Shown here in pieces: positions 31,001-39,103 of a DNA stretch of 64,000 bases. How positions within the stretch are numbered: the first letter of the stretch is position 1; the number at the start of each line of letters is the position of its first letter. The notes beneath the pieces were generated by a model, which saw nothing but the letters and a program-made list of their open reading frames with translations, did no database searches and was not told the origin of the DNA. Source of the stretch: Merdimonas sp963929015 (GTDB taxonomy: Bacteria; Bacillota; Clostridia; Lachnospirales; Lachnospiraceae). The translations under genes and the position numbers were made by a program. The DNA is taken from contig NZ_CAWVHE010000019.1 in NCBI RefSeq assembly GCF_963929015.1, positions 1-64,000 of the forward strand, in the 5' to 3' direction.

Positions 31001-31480
31001 GGCCGCCGCCCTGCCTTCCTCGTACATTCCCCGGAGGATGTTCTTTTGCACTTCTCCGGCCAGACAGGCGCTAAGGGCGATGATCCCTTCGTGGTACTCC
31101 TTCAGCAGTTCCAGATCCACCCTGGGCTTATAGTAATAGCCCTCTGTAAATCCCCGGGACACGATCTTCATCAGGTTGTGATAGCCCTGGTTATTTTCTG
31201 CCAGGAGCACCAGGTGATAATACCGGTCTTCCCTGGCGCTTCCCGGTTCTTTGTCAAACCGGCTCCCTGGCGCCACATAGACTTCGCAGCCGAGGATGGG
31301 ACGGATGCCGGCCGCCCTGGCCGCCTTGTAAAAGTCGATGACTCCGTACATAACGCCGTGATCTGTGATGGCCACACTGTCCATGCCAAGTTCTTTGACT
31401 CTTGCGATACATTCTTTGATTTTATTGGATCCGTCCAGAAGACTGTACTCCGTGTGGACGTGAAGATGTACAAAACTCAT
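28004..31480 (-). CDS. dnaE: DNA polymerase III alpha subunit (DnaE)
   Basis: Replicative polymerase subunit of 1158 residues. An N-terminal PHP domain (VHLHVHTEYSLLDG and AITDHGVMYG) is followed by the C-family polymerase core, with GPGRGSAAGSIVSY and the catalytic aspartates in MPDIDVDF. The fingers, beta-clamp-binding and helix-hairpin-helix regions come next, and an OB domain near the C-terminus (about residues 960-1050: VGGMITGKTIKYTKNNKVM). It is the DnaE type without the inserted exonuclease of PolC. Start MSFVHLHVH is the usual one. pfkA follows in the same direction. Confidence 0.97.
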   Translation of the reverse strand: MSFVHLHVHTEYSLLDGSNKIKECIARVKELGMDSVAITDHGVMYGVIDFYKAARAAGIRPILGCEVYVAPGSRFDKEPGSAREDRYYHLVLLAENNQGYHNLMKIVSRGFTEGYYYKPRVDLELLKEYHEGIIALSACLAGEVQKNILRGMYEEGRAAALRYQEIFGEGNFFLELQDHGMPEQRLVNQSLLRMSQETGIELVATNDVHYTYAEDEKPHDILLCLQTGKKLADEDRMRYEGGQYYIKSEEEMRELFPYALQALQNTQRIADRCQVEIEFGVTKLPKYDVPEGYTSWEYLKKLCYDGLKNRYPDGGSELEERLSYELSTIRSMGYVDYFLIVWDFINYARIRGIMVGPGRGSAAGSIVSYCLGITSIDPIKYQLLFERFLNPERVSMPDIDVDFCFERRQEVIDYVVQKYGSDRVVQIVTFGTLAAKGVIRDVGRVMDLPYGYVDSIAKMVPGELNITLDRALTMNPELKKLYQEDEQVRELIDMSRRLEGLPRHTSMHAAGVVIGQKAIDEFVPLSLGSDGSVTTQFTMTTLEELGLLKMDFLGLRTLTVIQDAQKLASLSSGREIDVNKIDYDDKEVLASIGSGKTDGVFQLESAGMKSFMKELKPQSLEDIIAGISLYRPGPMDFIPKYIKGKNHPELITYDCLQLEPILAPTYGCIVYQEQVMQIVRDLAGYTLGRSDLLRRAMSKKKGDVMQKERQNFVYGNPEENVPGCIANGIDEKTANQIYDEMIDFAKYAFNKSHAAAYAVVAYQTAWLKYYYPVEFMAALMTSVIDNSGKVSEYIYTCRQMGIEILPPDINKGVGNFSVDEGRIRYGLAAIKSIGRPVIRAIIEERGARGEYKNLKDFIERLSGKEVNKRTIESFIKSGAFDSLGGTRKQFMVIYLQIMDQVNRERKYSMTGQMSLFDMVSDDQKAEFDIPLPDVGEYEKETRFAFEKEVLGVYLSGHPLEEYEEKWKKNISRTTLEFQLDEETGRARVSDGARETVGGMITGKTIKYTKNNKVMAFLTLEDLAGSVEVIVFPKDYEAYQQYLEEDGKVFIRGRVSEEEDAPAKLICERVIPFDQTRKELWLQYPDKAEYLAKEQDLFDILADSEGNDPVIIYCKKEKAVKRLPAGRNVTADKILLSRLTNYLGEACVKLIEKPIENHR

Positions 31481-31576
31481 ATCTTTCCTGCTTTCCCTGT
31501 CATTTGTCGGCGGCCTTCCGGCCAGGCCTTTGCTTTCTTTTCTGGTATCATCATAACAAAAATACGGTCTGCGGTC

Positions 31577-31617
31577 AAAAAAATCCGCCGGAAAACAGGA
31601 TCTTTTTCCAGCGGATC
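31577..31617 (-). terminator. Terminator upstream of dnaE, ending the cvfB transcript
   Basis: On the minus strand ATCCGCTGGAAAA / TTTTCCGGCGGAT arms are followed by TTTTTTT, 50 bases after the second HPr-like gene. Confidence 0.87.
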
Positions 31618-31666
31618 TAAGGTCTTATGCTCTTGGATGTTTCCGGTCGTTTCCCGGCGGCTCTGC

Positions 31667-31900
31667 CTAGCCGTTCACCATGAATTTCACCAGTTTGTCG
31701 ATATCCTCGCTCTCATAGGCAACGATCTCCAGCTCCGGGATCTCTCCGCCGGAGAAGATGTTTGCCATGGACACATACTGGGACAGCTTGGACTTCAGGT
31801 TCAGTCTGTCGCCCTCTCCGGTTACCAGTTCTACTTTGCCTTTGCAGGAATCTACTACTTGAAAAAACTTATCAATGTCTGTAATATTCTGTACTTTCAT
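31667..31900 (-). CDS. Second HPr-like protein lacking the active histidine
   Basis: A 77-residue protein with HPr-like size and secondary structure pattern (MKVQNITDIDKFFQVVDSCK, VELVTGEGDRLNLKSKLSQY, then IVAYESEDIDKLVKFM). No GxHARPA motif exists, so it cannot act as a phosphocarrier. A serine in LNLKSKLS is in the place of the HPr regulatory serine. It is distinct in sequence from the copy at 23791. It lies 46 bases downstream of cvfB and is followed by a strong terminator. The fold call is by pattern; the role is unknown. Confidence 0.6.
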   Translation of the reverse strand: MKVQNITDIDKFFQVVDSCKGKVELVTGEGDRLNLKSKLSQYVSMANIFSGGEIPELEIVAYESEDIDKLVKFMVNG

Positions 31901-31946
31901 GTAATTGGTCTCCTTTCCAATTCTTACCTTTCGCCTTTATTATATC

Positions 31947-32786
31947 TTATTTATGCAGAATTTCAATCCTTTTTTCTGTGATCCTGACCCTGCCGGCTTT
32001 CAAAAGACGCCCCACAGCCCGCTTGAACGCGTTCTTACTCATGCCGAACTCTTTTGTGATCAGCTCCGGGTCCGCCTTGTCGGTAAATGGCAGGCTTCCC
32101 CCGTATTCTTCCATCCTGGCAATGATCTTGTCTGCGTCTGCGTCCATCTGCAGATAGGCTTTTTCCCGGACGCTTAGATCCATCTTTCCGTCTGGTTTTA
32201 CCTGTACCACCCGGCAGGCAATCCTGTCTCCTACTTTCAGGTCTCCAAAGGCCTCTCTTCTGGGGATCAGAGCGCTGTAACAGTCATCCACTGCCACAAA
32301 GACGCCGAAGCGGTCGCTGATCTCATAGATGATGCCCTCCACATGGTCGTCTTTCTTATAGGGCGAATCTGTGCGGAGCAGGTCGTAGACCTTCATGGTC
32401 CCGCACAGCCGGCCCGACTTGTCAATATAGAGGCCCACCAGCACCTCATCGCCTTTTCTGACCCTTGCGGTCTGTTCTTTAAAAGGCAGGAGCAGATCTT
32501 TTTCCAGTCCCCAGTCAAGGAAGGCGCCGATCTTTCCGGTATCCGCCACCTTCAGGGCCTTCACCTCTCCCAGGGTGATCTTTGGCTCCCGGGTGGTGGC
32601 GATCAGGCGGTCGCTGGAGTCTTTGTAGAGAAAGACCTCCACCGGATCGCCGATCTCAAGACCTGCCGGCACCTGCTTTGCAGGAAGCAGGACTCTTTCT
32701 TCCCGATTCCCCAGGTACATGCCGAACTCTACTTTTTTTACTGCCATTAATCTTTGCTTTTTTCCTAATCCGTCTGCTAATGCCAT
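31947..32786 (-). CDS. CvfB-like S1 RNA-binding protein
   Basis: Protein of 279 residues made of tandem S1-type OB domains followed by a winged-helix end, the layout of CvfB (conserved virulence factor B). Cues are GNREERVLLPAKQVP in the first domain, KIGAFLDWGLEKDLLLPFKEQ in the second, VEGIIYEISDRFGVFVAVDD in the third, and the C-terminal FGMSKNAFKRAVGRLLKAGRV winged helix. The role in other bacteria is RNA binding that affects gene expression. GGAGA precedes the ATG. It follows the thioesterase gene with a two-base gap. Confidence 0.9.
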   Translation of the reverse strand: MALADGLGKKQRLMAVKKVEFGMYLGNREERVLLPAKQVPAGLEIGDPVEVFLYKDSSDRLIATTREPKITLGEVKALKVADTGKIGAFLDWGLEKDLLLPFKEQTARVRKGDEVLVGLYIDKSGRLCGTMKVYDLLRTDSPYKKDDHVEGIIYEISDRFGVFVAVDDCYSALIPRREAFGDLKVGDRIACRVVQVKPDGKMDLSVREKAYLQMDADADKIIARMEEYGGSLPFTDKADPELITKEFGMSKNAFKRAVGRLLKAGRVRITEKRIEILHK

Positions 32787-32788
32787 AC

Positions 32789-33511
32789 TTATCTCCTCTT
32801 AAACTCTACCAGGGCGTAGGGACTTCCTTTTGCGTCGCACAGCTCCACTACCTCCCGGTTCTCTTCTTTCGCGTATCTGGGGTAGATCCGGTCCCCGAAA
32901 ACGGCTGATTTTTTGTACTCCGCCCGCATTTTGACCACTTCCTGCGGCGCGGGGATAAATTCCAGCGCCATCTGTACATACTGGCAGTTGTTGACGTGTT
33001 CGTTGGTGTCAATGTGATAGCGGCGCACCGGGAAATCCGGCTGCTCTATGGCTTCTTTTGGAAGCCGGATCTTGCGGGGCGCATATTCTTTTTCCAGAGG
33101 TTCTCCATACCCGTAGCGCTCCGCCTCTTCCGGGTCCACCCTGGCCGGGCGGCCTTTTTCCATATCCATGTAGACCCACACGCTGTATGCCCAGGCAGCG
33201 ATCTGTCCGTCCGGGGTCTCCATGCAGAAGTTCCGGTAGCCGTAGAGGCCTTCAAAGCCGCAGGCCCAGGTTCTGACCCGGATCTCTTCTCCAAGCTTCG
33301 GGTAACGCTCCACTTCTACCTGCCAGGAGGATAATACCCAGCCCCTTGCCCGCTCCCGGCAGGCGTCGATCCCGCACCCTAAGGCATCGGACTGAAAAGT
33401 GCTGCAGTCCTGGAAATAATTGATGATCGCCGGCAGTGTGATCCTCTGGTGATGATCCGCCTCACTGAACCGGATCCTGCTCGCAAACTGGTATTCATTC
33501 TCTCGTCTCAT
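32789..33511 (-). CDS. Acyl-ACP thioesterase
   Basis: Double hot-dog thioesterase of 240 residues of the acyl-ACP thioesterase family, which releases fatty acids from acyl carrier protein. The first domain has ITLPAIINYFQDCSTFQS and the second the catalytic HIDTNEHVNNCQYVQMALEF segment (Asn and His of the family motif). The ATG at 33511 overlaps the CDF gene stop by four bases; the frame is open further upstream (to 33547) but that part lies inside the CDF gene. Cytosolic; co-transcribed with cvfB and the CDF gene. Confidence 0.92.
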   Translation of the reverse strand: MRRENEYQFASRIRFSEADHHQRITLPAIINYFQDCSTFQSDALGCGIDACRERARGWVLSSWQVEVERYPKLGEEIRVRTWACGFEGLYGYRNFCMETPDGQIAAWAYSVWVYMDMEKGRPARVDPEEAERYGYGEPLEKEYAPRKIRLPKEAIEQPDFPVRRYHIDTNEHVNNCQYVQMALEFIPAPQEVVKMRAEYKKSAVFGDRIYPRYAKEENREVVELCDAKGSPYALVEFKRR

Positions 33512-34683
33512 TTTCCTATGTAACTCCTTTCCACCGTGATCACACACTGATAGTTTTCTCCGGTCAGCTTAAGAAGGCTGGACACGGATCGCTTCAGGTC
33601 TTCCTGTTTCTTTTCATCATACTCAAAAGGCACCACCATGTCAAAGATCAGGTTGTTCTGTTCTTTGCCGCTGACCATGCGGAAATCATGGATGGACACC
33701 GCCGGATCCAGGGCCTCCAGGATCTGTACCACTTTCTGCCGGACTTCCAGTACTTTTGCGTCTCTCGTCTCTACCGGATCCATGTGGATCACCAGAAAGA
33801 TCCCCAGCTTTTTCGCCGCTTCCCGCTCGATCCGGTCAATGATCTCATGGGAGATCTCCACATCCACGTCATTTGGCACCTCGGCATGGATGGACGCCAT
33901 GCTCCTTCCTGGCCCATAATTATGTACGATCAGGTCGTGGCTTCCCACAACCCCGTCATAGCTTTCTACAAACCGGCTGATCCGGTCGTACTCTTCCGGC
34001 GTGACCGCCTCTCCAAGCAGAGGCTCCAGGGTATCTCTAGCGATGCCGACTCCAGCCCACATCACCACCAGTGATACCAGAAGTCCCACCACGCCGTCCA
34101 CATTCTGGCCGGTAAAATGAAAGACCAGAAGGGAAGCGATGGTGGCCGACGTGGTGATCACATCGCCCATGGCGTCTGTGGCTGTCGCCAGCATGACTTT
34201 GGAATCGATCCGTTTTCCCAGCTTCCGGTTAAAATACGCCATCCACAACTTGACCCCGATAGACAGGATCAGGATCGCCACCGAGAGCATCTGAAACTTC
34301 ATTTCCTGCGGATCCAGGATCTTGCCGACAGCCTCTTTGAAAAAAGTAAATCCGATCTCCAGCACCAGAAAGGCCACCACCAGAGCCGCGATGTATTCGA
34401 GCCTTCCGTGGCCGAAGGGATGCTCCCTGTCCGCCGGTTTTTCAGCCATTTTTACACCCACGAGCCCTACCACGGAGGAGCCTGCGTCCGACAGATTGTT
34501 AAAGGCGTCCGCCGTGACAGAAAGGCTGTGGAGAAACATGCCGATGCTGCCCTTTACCAGAAAGAGCAGCACATTACAGAAGATGCCTGTGACGCTGGCC
34601 AGTACTCCGTAAGCGGTACGGACGGACACCTTCTCTACTTCTTCGTAGTCTTTTACGAATTTTTTTACTAAAAAATCAGTCAT
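33508..34683 (-). CDS. Cation diffusion facilitator (CDF) metal exporter
   Basis: Membrane metal/proton antiporter of 391 residues. Six helices carry the metal site residues in SLSVTADAFNNLSDAG (D..D) and in the cytosolic approach HPFGHGRLEYIAA, with a second acidic site in the later helices (TATDAMGDVITT). The C-terminal cytosolic domain has IHDFRMVSGKEQ, typical of FieF/CzcD-like proteins. GGAGG lies eight bases before the ATG at 34683, which overlaps spoIIR by eight bases. The metal (Zn, Fe or Mn) cannot be told from sequence. Confidence 0.93.
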   Translation of the reverse strand: MTDFLVKKFVKDYEEVEKVSVRTAYGVLASVTGIFCNVLLFLVKGSIGMFLHSLSVTADAFNNLSDAGSSVVGLVGVKMAEKPADREHPFGHGRLEYIAALVVAFLVLEIGFTFFKEAVGKILDPQEMKFQMLSVAILILSIGVKLWMAYFNRKLGKRIDSKVMLATATDAMGDVITTSATIASLLVFHFTGQNVDGVVGLLVSLVVMWAGVGIARDTLEPLLGEAVTPEEYDRISRFVESYDGVVGSHDLIVHNYGPGRSMASIHAEVPNDVDVEISHEIIDRIEREAAKKLGIFLVIHMDPVETRDAKVLEVRQKVVQILEALDPAVSIHDFRMVSGKEQNNLIFDMVVPFEYDEKKQEDLKRSVSSLLKLTGENYQCVITVERSYIGK

Positions 34684-35305
34684 TCCAACTGCCTCCAAAA
34701 AAGAACCATTTGATCTTAAACTTCGTGGATGCAGTGATCATCTCGTATTCTTCCGGGGTCAGAGCCTCTCTTAACTCTTTTTTCCCCTCTTTATCCACCA
34801 CCGCACACACGGAATCTGTAAAACATAAGCCCGGATACAGTACGCACCACCAGTTCTGTCCTCTGCCTTCTCCCAGGCGGACCGTAAGGGCCCGGTATGT
34901 CCCCGCCGGAAACAAAAGATCGCCGTAACGCTTGTCCGGGAAATAACATGCGCCCACCCGGGCGCAGGCGCCGTAGGCGTAGCCTTCTTCTCGGATCACC
35001 TTTTCTGCCGTCTTCTCAATCTCTCTTAGGTGGGAAGCGGCCCATTGTTCCGTGGCTTTGGCGCTTCTGTGGTCCATTCCCCGCATGTCCTTTTTCATCT
35101 CCTGCAGGATGGCGTCCCGCACCTTCAGCTTGACCTCCTGGTCCTCTCTGCGGTCGCTGTCCGCCACTACATGAAAGCGGAAAACCTCTTCTGCCAGCGC
35201 TTCCCGGGTCTTTTCCATCCCGGCCTCCACCTCGCCGGCTCTTAACGCCATGACCGCCAGGAACGCGATCAGCACCGCGGCGGTGATACATACTTGTTTC
35301 TTCAT
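34676..35305 (-). CDS. spoIIR: Stage II sporulation protein R
   Basis: Signal protein of 209 residues made in the forespore and secreted to trigger SpoIIGA-dependent activation of sigma-E. It has an N-terminal secretion helix (VCITAAVLIAFLAVMALRAG), the conserved FRFHVVADSDRREDQEVKLK and VRDAILQEM segments, ACYFPDKRYGDLLFPAGTY, and the signature GQNWWCVLYPGLCF. Presence of this gene indicates an endospore former. In Bacillus it is under sigma-F; I did not identify a sigma-F box with confidence. It overlaps the CDF gene by eight bases. Confidence 0.95.
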   Translation of the reverse strand: MKKQVCITAAVLIAFLAVMALRAGEVEAGMEKTREALAEEVFRFHVVADSDRREDQEVKLKVRDAILQEMKKDMRGMDHRSAKATEQWAASHLREIEKTAEKVIREEGYAYGACARVGACYFPDKRYGDLLFPAGTYRALTVRLGEGRGQNWWCVLYPGLCFTDSVCAVVDKEGKKELREALTPEEYEMITASTKFKIKWFFFGGSWND

Positions 35306-35370
35306 CAGCTTCTGTCCCCTCTCTGGATGATCTATCCAGAGTTTTGACCGAAGCTTTGCTCTTTATACAC

Positions 35371-36054
35371 TTATTCTCCGTGTTTGGTCCGGATCACATC
35401 GGTGACCACCACCGCCTGATTCTCGATATGGCGTCCCACGATCTTTGCCGCCGTCTCCTTATCCTTTTTTTCGATCTGGCGGATGATCTCTTCATGCTCG
35501 GCGATCAGACGGTCGTGCGCTTCCTTTCGCTTCAGACACTCTACCCGGTAACGGTACATCTGCTCTCTTAGGTTGTTCAACAGCTGGATGAGCTTCTGAT
35601 TGCCTGTGGACATGTAAATGATATCATGAAACCGCACGTCTGCCTCTGCCACTTCAGTCACGTCATTGCTTGTCTTTAAGATACGCTGAAATTCATCCGC
35701 CGCCTCATGAAGCCTGCGGATCCCTTCCCCGGAGATCTTTTCACAGCACAGTCTTACGGCCAGTTCTTCCAGGGCTTTACGAACCTCCAGCACGTCGTTC
35801 AGACTTTTTTCGGTAATATCCGCCACCTCTGCGCCTTTTCGCGGGATCATCAGCACCAGGCCTTCCAGCTCCAGCTTTCTGATGGCCTCCCGGATCGGCG
35901 TCCGGCTCACGCCCAGCTTGTTGGCCAGCTGGACCTCCATCAGACGCTCGCCCGGCTTTAACTCTCCCCTTAAGATCGCCTGGCGCAGTGTGTTAAACAC
36001 CACGTCCCGCAGGGGCAGATATTCGTTCATATTTACAGTGAAATTAGTCTCCAT
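35371..36054 (-). CDS. GntR-family (FadR/FCD) transcriptional regulator
   Basis: Regulator of 227 residues: N-terminal winged helix (about residues 15-80: LRQAILRGELKPGERLMEVQ and LGVSRTPIREAIRKLE) and a C-terminal all-helical FCD ligand domain with metal-binding residues in ADVRFHDIIYMSTGN. FCD proteins usually sense carboxylic acids. GAGGAGG precedes the ATG at 36054, which begins one base after the ispE stop. This ispE-GntR-spoIIR order is a recurring Clostridia neighbourhood; the regulated gene is unknown. Confidence 0.92.
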   Translation of the reverse strand: METNFTVNMNEYLPLRDVVFNTLRQAILRGELKPGERLMEVQLANKLGVSRTPIREAIRKLELEGLVLMIPRKGAEVADITEKSLNDVLEVRKALEELAVRLCCEKISGEGIRRLHEAADEFQRILKTSNDVTEVAEADVRFHDIIYMSTGNQKLIQLLNNLREQMYRYRVECLKRKEAHDRLIAEHEEIIRQIEKKDKETAAKIVGRHIENQAVVVTDVIRTKHGE

Positions 36055-36055
36055 G

Positions 36056-36931
36056 CTACTTCCTCCTCGCATTATGTACATTGGTCACATACACCTGCTT
36101 TGCAAGTCCTGCTTCTCTTATCTTCTGCGCCGCCTTCTTTGCCCGGCTTTTTTCCGTAAAGATCCCAAAGACCGTAGGCCCGCTGCCGCTCATCATGGCA
36201 TTTAAGGCTCCTGCTTCTTTCATGCTGGCCTTGATCTTTTCGATCACCGGATACTCCGGCACTGTCACCTGTTCCAGTACATTTCCCATGCAGGAGGCGA
36301 TCTTCCTTAGATCCCCCGCTTCCAGACCGCTTACGATTCCGTCGATATCGGGGTGAACTGCCACCGGTGTTTCATCCAGTTTATCGTATACCCGTCTGGT
36401 TGAAACGCTGACCGGAGGCTTTGCCACCACGATCTGGCATCTGGGCATGGCCGGCAGGGGCGTCAGCTTTTCGCCGATCCCCTCTGCCAGCGCCGTCCCC
36501 CGGAGAATACAGTAGGGAACGTCCGCGCCCAGCGAAACGCCCCGCTTCATCAGTTCTTCCGTGGAAAGACCCAGGCCGAACATCCGGTTGAGCCCGTAGA
36601 GTACAGCCGCTGCGTCTGAACTTCCGCCCGCCATTCCCGCGGCCACGGGGATATGTTTGGCAAGCGTGATCTTTACGCCCTCCCGGATCCCGAACTCTTC
36701 CAGCAGAAGATCGGCTGCCCGGCAGGCCAGGTTATTTTTATCAGTAGGAAGATAAAACAGATTTGAAGAAAGTTCTGTACCTGGAGTTTCCTTTTTTTCC
36801 AGGCGGATCTGGTCATAAATATATACGGTCTGCATGATCATCCGCACCTCATGGTAACCGTCCGGGCGTTTTCCCAGAACGTCCAGTCCCAGATTGATCT
36901 TCCCAAGTGCATTCAACTCGATATTATCCAT
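36056..36931 (-). CDS. ispE: 4-diphosphocytidyl-2-C-methyl-D-erythritol kinase
   Basis: GHMP kinase of the non-mevalonate isoprenoid pathway, 291 residues. LNALGKINLGLDVLGKRPDGYHE is the family N-terminus (K and D active-site residues), HIPVAAGMAGGSSDAAA is the ATP-binding glycine loop, and MMSGSGPTVFGIF is the C-terminal motif. Cytosolic. Typical length and no defect seen. Confidence 0.96.
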   Translation of the reverse strand: MDNIELNALGKINLGLDVLGKRPDGYHEVRMIMQTVYIYDQIRLEKKETPGTELSSNLFYLPTDKNNLACRAADLLLEEFGIREGVKITLAKHIPVAAGMAGGSSDAAAVLYGLNRMFGLGLSTEELMKRGVSLGADVPYCILRGTALAEGIGEKLTPLPAMPRCQIVVAKPPVSVSTRRVYDKLDETPVAVHPDIDGIVSGLEAGDLRKIASCMGNVLEQVTVPEYPVIEKIKASMKEAGALNAMMSGSGPTVFGIFTEKSRAKKAAQKIREAGLAKQVYVTNVHNARRK

Positions 36932-36983
36932 CCGTTATTCTCTCCTGTTCTTTATCTTATGCTGTATCTTGTATACAGTGTAC

Positions 36984-38546
36984 TCATAGTATACTCATAT
37001 TCTCTTTAAAAATCAATAATTTGTCTCCGGATTTTATTTCCTCTGTCTGAAGGTCGTTGACCTTGCGGATATTTTCTTCTGTGGTCTGATATTTTTTCGC
37101 CAGATCCCAGAGGCAGTCCCCGGGCTGCACCAGATACCCCACCAGCCCCGGACGGTTTTCCACCTCCTGCGGATCTGCAGGACTGATCCCGATCTCTTCT
37201 ACCTGGCAGATGGATACGGGACGCCTGAACATACAGTGAAAGCCGAGCAATGCGCGGATCTCCATCTCTTCGCCGCCCAGGAGGCTGACGGAGAGCTGCT
37301 CCACCGTCTTTGTCAGATGATACCTTCCTTCGTTTTCCAGATGGGCGCACTCCAGCACATGGGAGAAGGGGATCATGCCCTGCCAGCTGTCAACGGGGCA
37401 GAGGACGTCGTCCTTAAGGTAGAGCACGCAGACGTGAAGGACCCCTTCCACCAGAAGTCCTTCTTGGGTCTCCCGGATGGTCTCTGTCTCTATCCGTCCG
37501 CTGCTGTGGCACACTTTCAGGATCTGGTCTTTGATTTCGGGAAGGGAGAGGGTTTCGGACACCTTGCACCTGGAATCGTTCTGGAGCAGCAGCTGCTCTG
37601 CGCTCTCTTCTCTTTTCTTCGGCGTGCAGACTGCGCCTGTGGCGTAGACGTCCGCCAGATAGCGTACCGTTCTCTCCCTGCTGACCACAAACCGCACTTC
37701 CAGGGCTGCATCCAGGGCAAAGATCCGCATTTCCCCGTCTTCGTCCATTTTTAATTCTATGTTCCCCTCTGTAAGCTCCGGCCAGACCTGCCGGTACATG
37801 GACGCTTCCCCTCCGGCGCAGGCAAGGCTTCCTTCAAAGGGAACGGCTCTCCTTACAGCGTGAAGCTCTCCTTCCGGCCCTGCATAGAGGCAGAACACCA
37901 GAAGTTCTCCTCTGACCCGCAGCGCGTCCTGCTCCATCCTGGCGTCAAATTTCTGAAGGGAAACATCGCTCCACAGAAGCGCCTCGATGGGTTCCCCGGA
38001 ATCGTCCGCCCTCACCTCTTCCCGGATGCGGAGCAGGTCTTTTTTGATGGTATGTACATCCAGCACCTGTGTTTCCTCGTATTTTTTACAGAGGTCTGTC
38101 TGTGCCTCTTCGACGTCTGTGGTGATCCGAAGCTCTCTGCAGCCTTCACTGTACGCCTGAAGGGTGGCCGCGCTTCTGATCTCCAGTTTGCGGGAGTGGA
38201 TCACGGACGCGGTCACTTCCAGGCCAGCTACGGCAACGCGGATGTTTTCCAGATCCTTTCTCTTCATCCGGATTCTTTCCTCAAAGGGAAATGCTCCTTT
38301 TACCTGTGCCGCCGGATAGCTGCCGCCTTCCGCCAGATACAGGATCTTTACCTCCAGCTTCCCGGTCACACGCAGATCCTGTTCTTCCATCTGCAGATCT
38401 TCCACGCGGATCTTTCCTTCTGCCAGGATCACTTTTTTTACGTCCGGCTCAGCATCCGGCACGTTGAGGTCAAAGTCCAGATAGAACGGATCCTGTCCGG
38501 CTTCTTCCTGCTGATACGCCTGTATGTTTTCTGTCTGATATTCCAT
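36984..38546 (-). CDS. DUF3794 and LysM domain protein (spore coat/cortex-associated)
   Basis: Protein of 520 residues built of several DUF3794 beta domains (repeats of the pattern GKLEVKILYLAEGG, GELLVFCLYAGPEGEL and GVLHVCVLYLKDDVL, each followed by a PF-type strand) and a C-terminal LysM domain (about residues 468-515: GYLVQPGDCLWDLAKKYQTT) that should bind peptidoglycan. DUF3794-LysM proteins of Clostridia are related to SpoIVA-associated spore proteins such as SipL, which bring the coat basement to the forespore. It lies 53 bases upstream of ispE in a block that also holds spoIIR. Confidence 0.88.
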   Translation of the reverse strand: MEYQTENIQAYQQEEAGQDPFYLDFDLNVPDAEPDVKKVILAEGKIRVEDLQMEEQDLRVTGKLEVKILYLAEGGSYPAAQVKGAFPFEERIRMKRKDLENIRVAVAGLEVTASVIHSRKLEIRSAATLQAYSEGCRELRITTDVEEAQTDLCKKYEETQVLDVHTIKKDLLRIREEVRADDSGEPIEALLWSDVSLQKFDARMEQDALRVRGELLVFCLYAGPEGELHAVRRAVPFEGSLACAGGEASMYRQVWPELTEGNIELKMDEDGEMRIFALDAALEVRFVVSRERTVRYLADVYATGAVCTPKKREESAEQLLLQNDSRCKVSETLSLPEIKDQILKVCHSSGRIETETIRETQEGLLVEGVLHVCVLYLKDDVLCPVDSWQGMIPFSHVLECAHLENEGRYHLTKTVEQLSVSLLGGEEMEIRALLGFHCMFRRPVSICQVEEIGISPADPQEVENRPGLVGYLVQPGDCLWDLAKKYQTTEENIRKVNDLQTEEIKSGDKLLIFKENMSIL

Positions 38547-38559
38547 GTTGTTTCCCTCC

Positions 38560-38973
38560 TCACTGAAATAGAACCGGTTTGTCGGTATACTCCATTTTTA
38601 ATGCGATCCAGGGCCAGGTGGACGCATCCGCGGCCGTTTCGTCCTTCTCCGGTCCCAGAAGAGTCGTCTCCACCACCACTGCCGTTTCAGACTCGTAGCA
38701 ATCTGTCACCTGCACGCTGTACCCGCCTGTGTCCTGCTCCTCATAAGCTTTTACGGCATAGAGGATCCCCTGATCCCCGTATGAGAATTCTGCCGGCTTT
38801 CCTTCTTCCTCCCGGATCATTTCCCGCAATTCTTCCGGCAGCTTTTCTTTGTCCGCCAGGGTATACTCTATGTCCCGGATCCTTTCTGCATCCATCCTTT
38901 GCAGGGAACACCCGGCCAGGACCGGGACCAGCAGAGAAACCCACAGAGCCGCAACCGTTATTTTTCTTCTCAT
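38560..38973 (-). CDS. Lipoprotein, PrcB-like C-terminal domain
   Basis: Membrane-anchored lipoprotein of 137 residues. The signal peptide (KITVAALWVSLLVPVLAGC) ends with the lipobox VLAGC. The exported part has a helix (KLPEELREMIREEEGK) and a C-terminal beta segment TGGYSVQVTDCYESETAVVV then TLLGP, which resembles the PrcB C-terminal domain. GGGAGG precedes the ATG at 38973. It lies 13 bases upstream of the DUF3794/LysM gene, so the two may be co-expressed in sporulation. The PrcB-like call is tentative. Confidence 0.65.
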   Translation of the reverse strand: MRRKITVAALWVSLLVPVLAGCSLQRMDAERIRDIEYTLADKEKLPEELREMIREEEGKPAEFSYGDQGILYAVKAYEEQDTGGYSVQVTDCYESETAVVVETTLLGPEKDETAADASTWPWIALKMEYTDKPVLFQ

Positions 38974-39103
38974 CCGGCCTCCCGGAACTGCTTTTCTCCT
39001 TATTATCATACACACTGCTACTAGGAAAAATACCAGAAATGTGTTATCATAAGCAGGAAATATCTGTTGAGAAACAAAAGAATATATGTGAGAGGTTTAC
39101 CAA

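Noticed and set aside
30944..31981. 345-codon plus-strand open frame across dnaE and the HPr-like gene
   Set aside because: Antisense to two supported genes and to a terminator, with no start signal.
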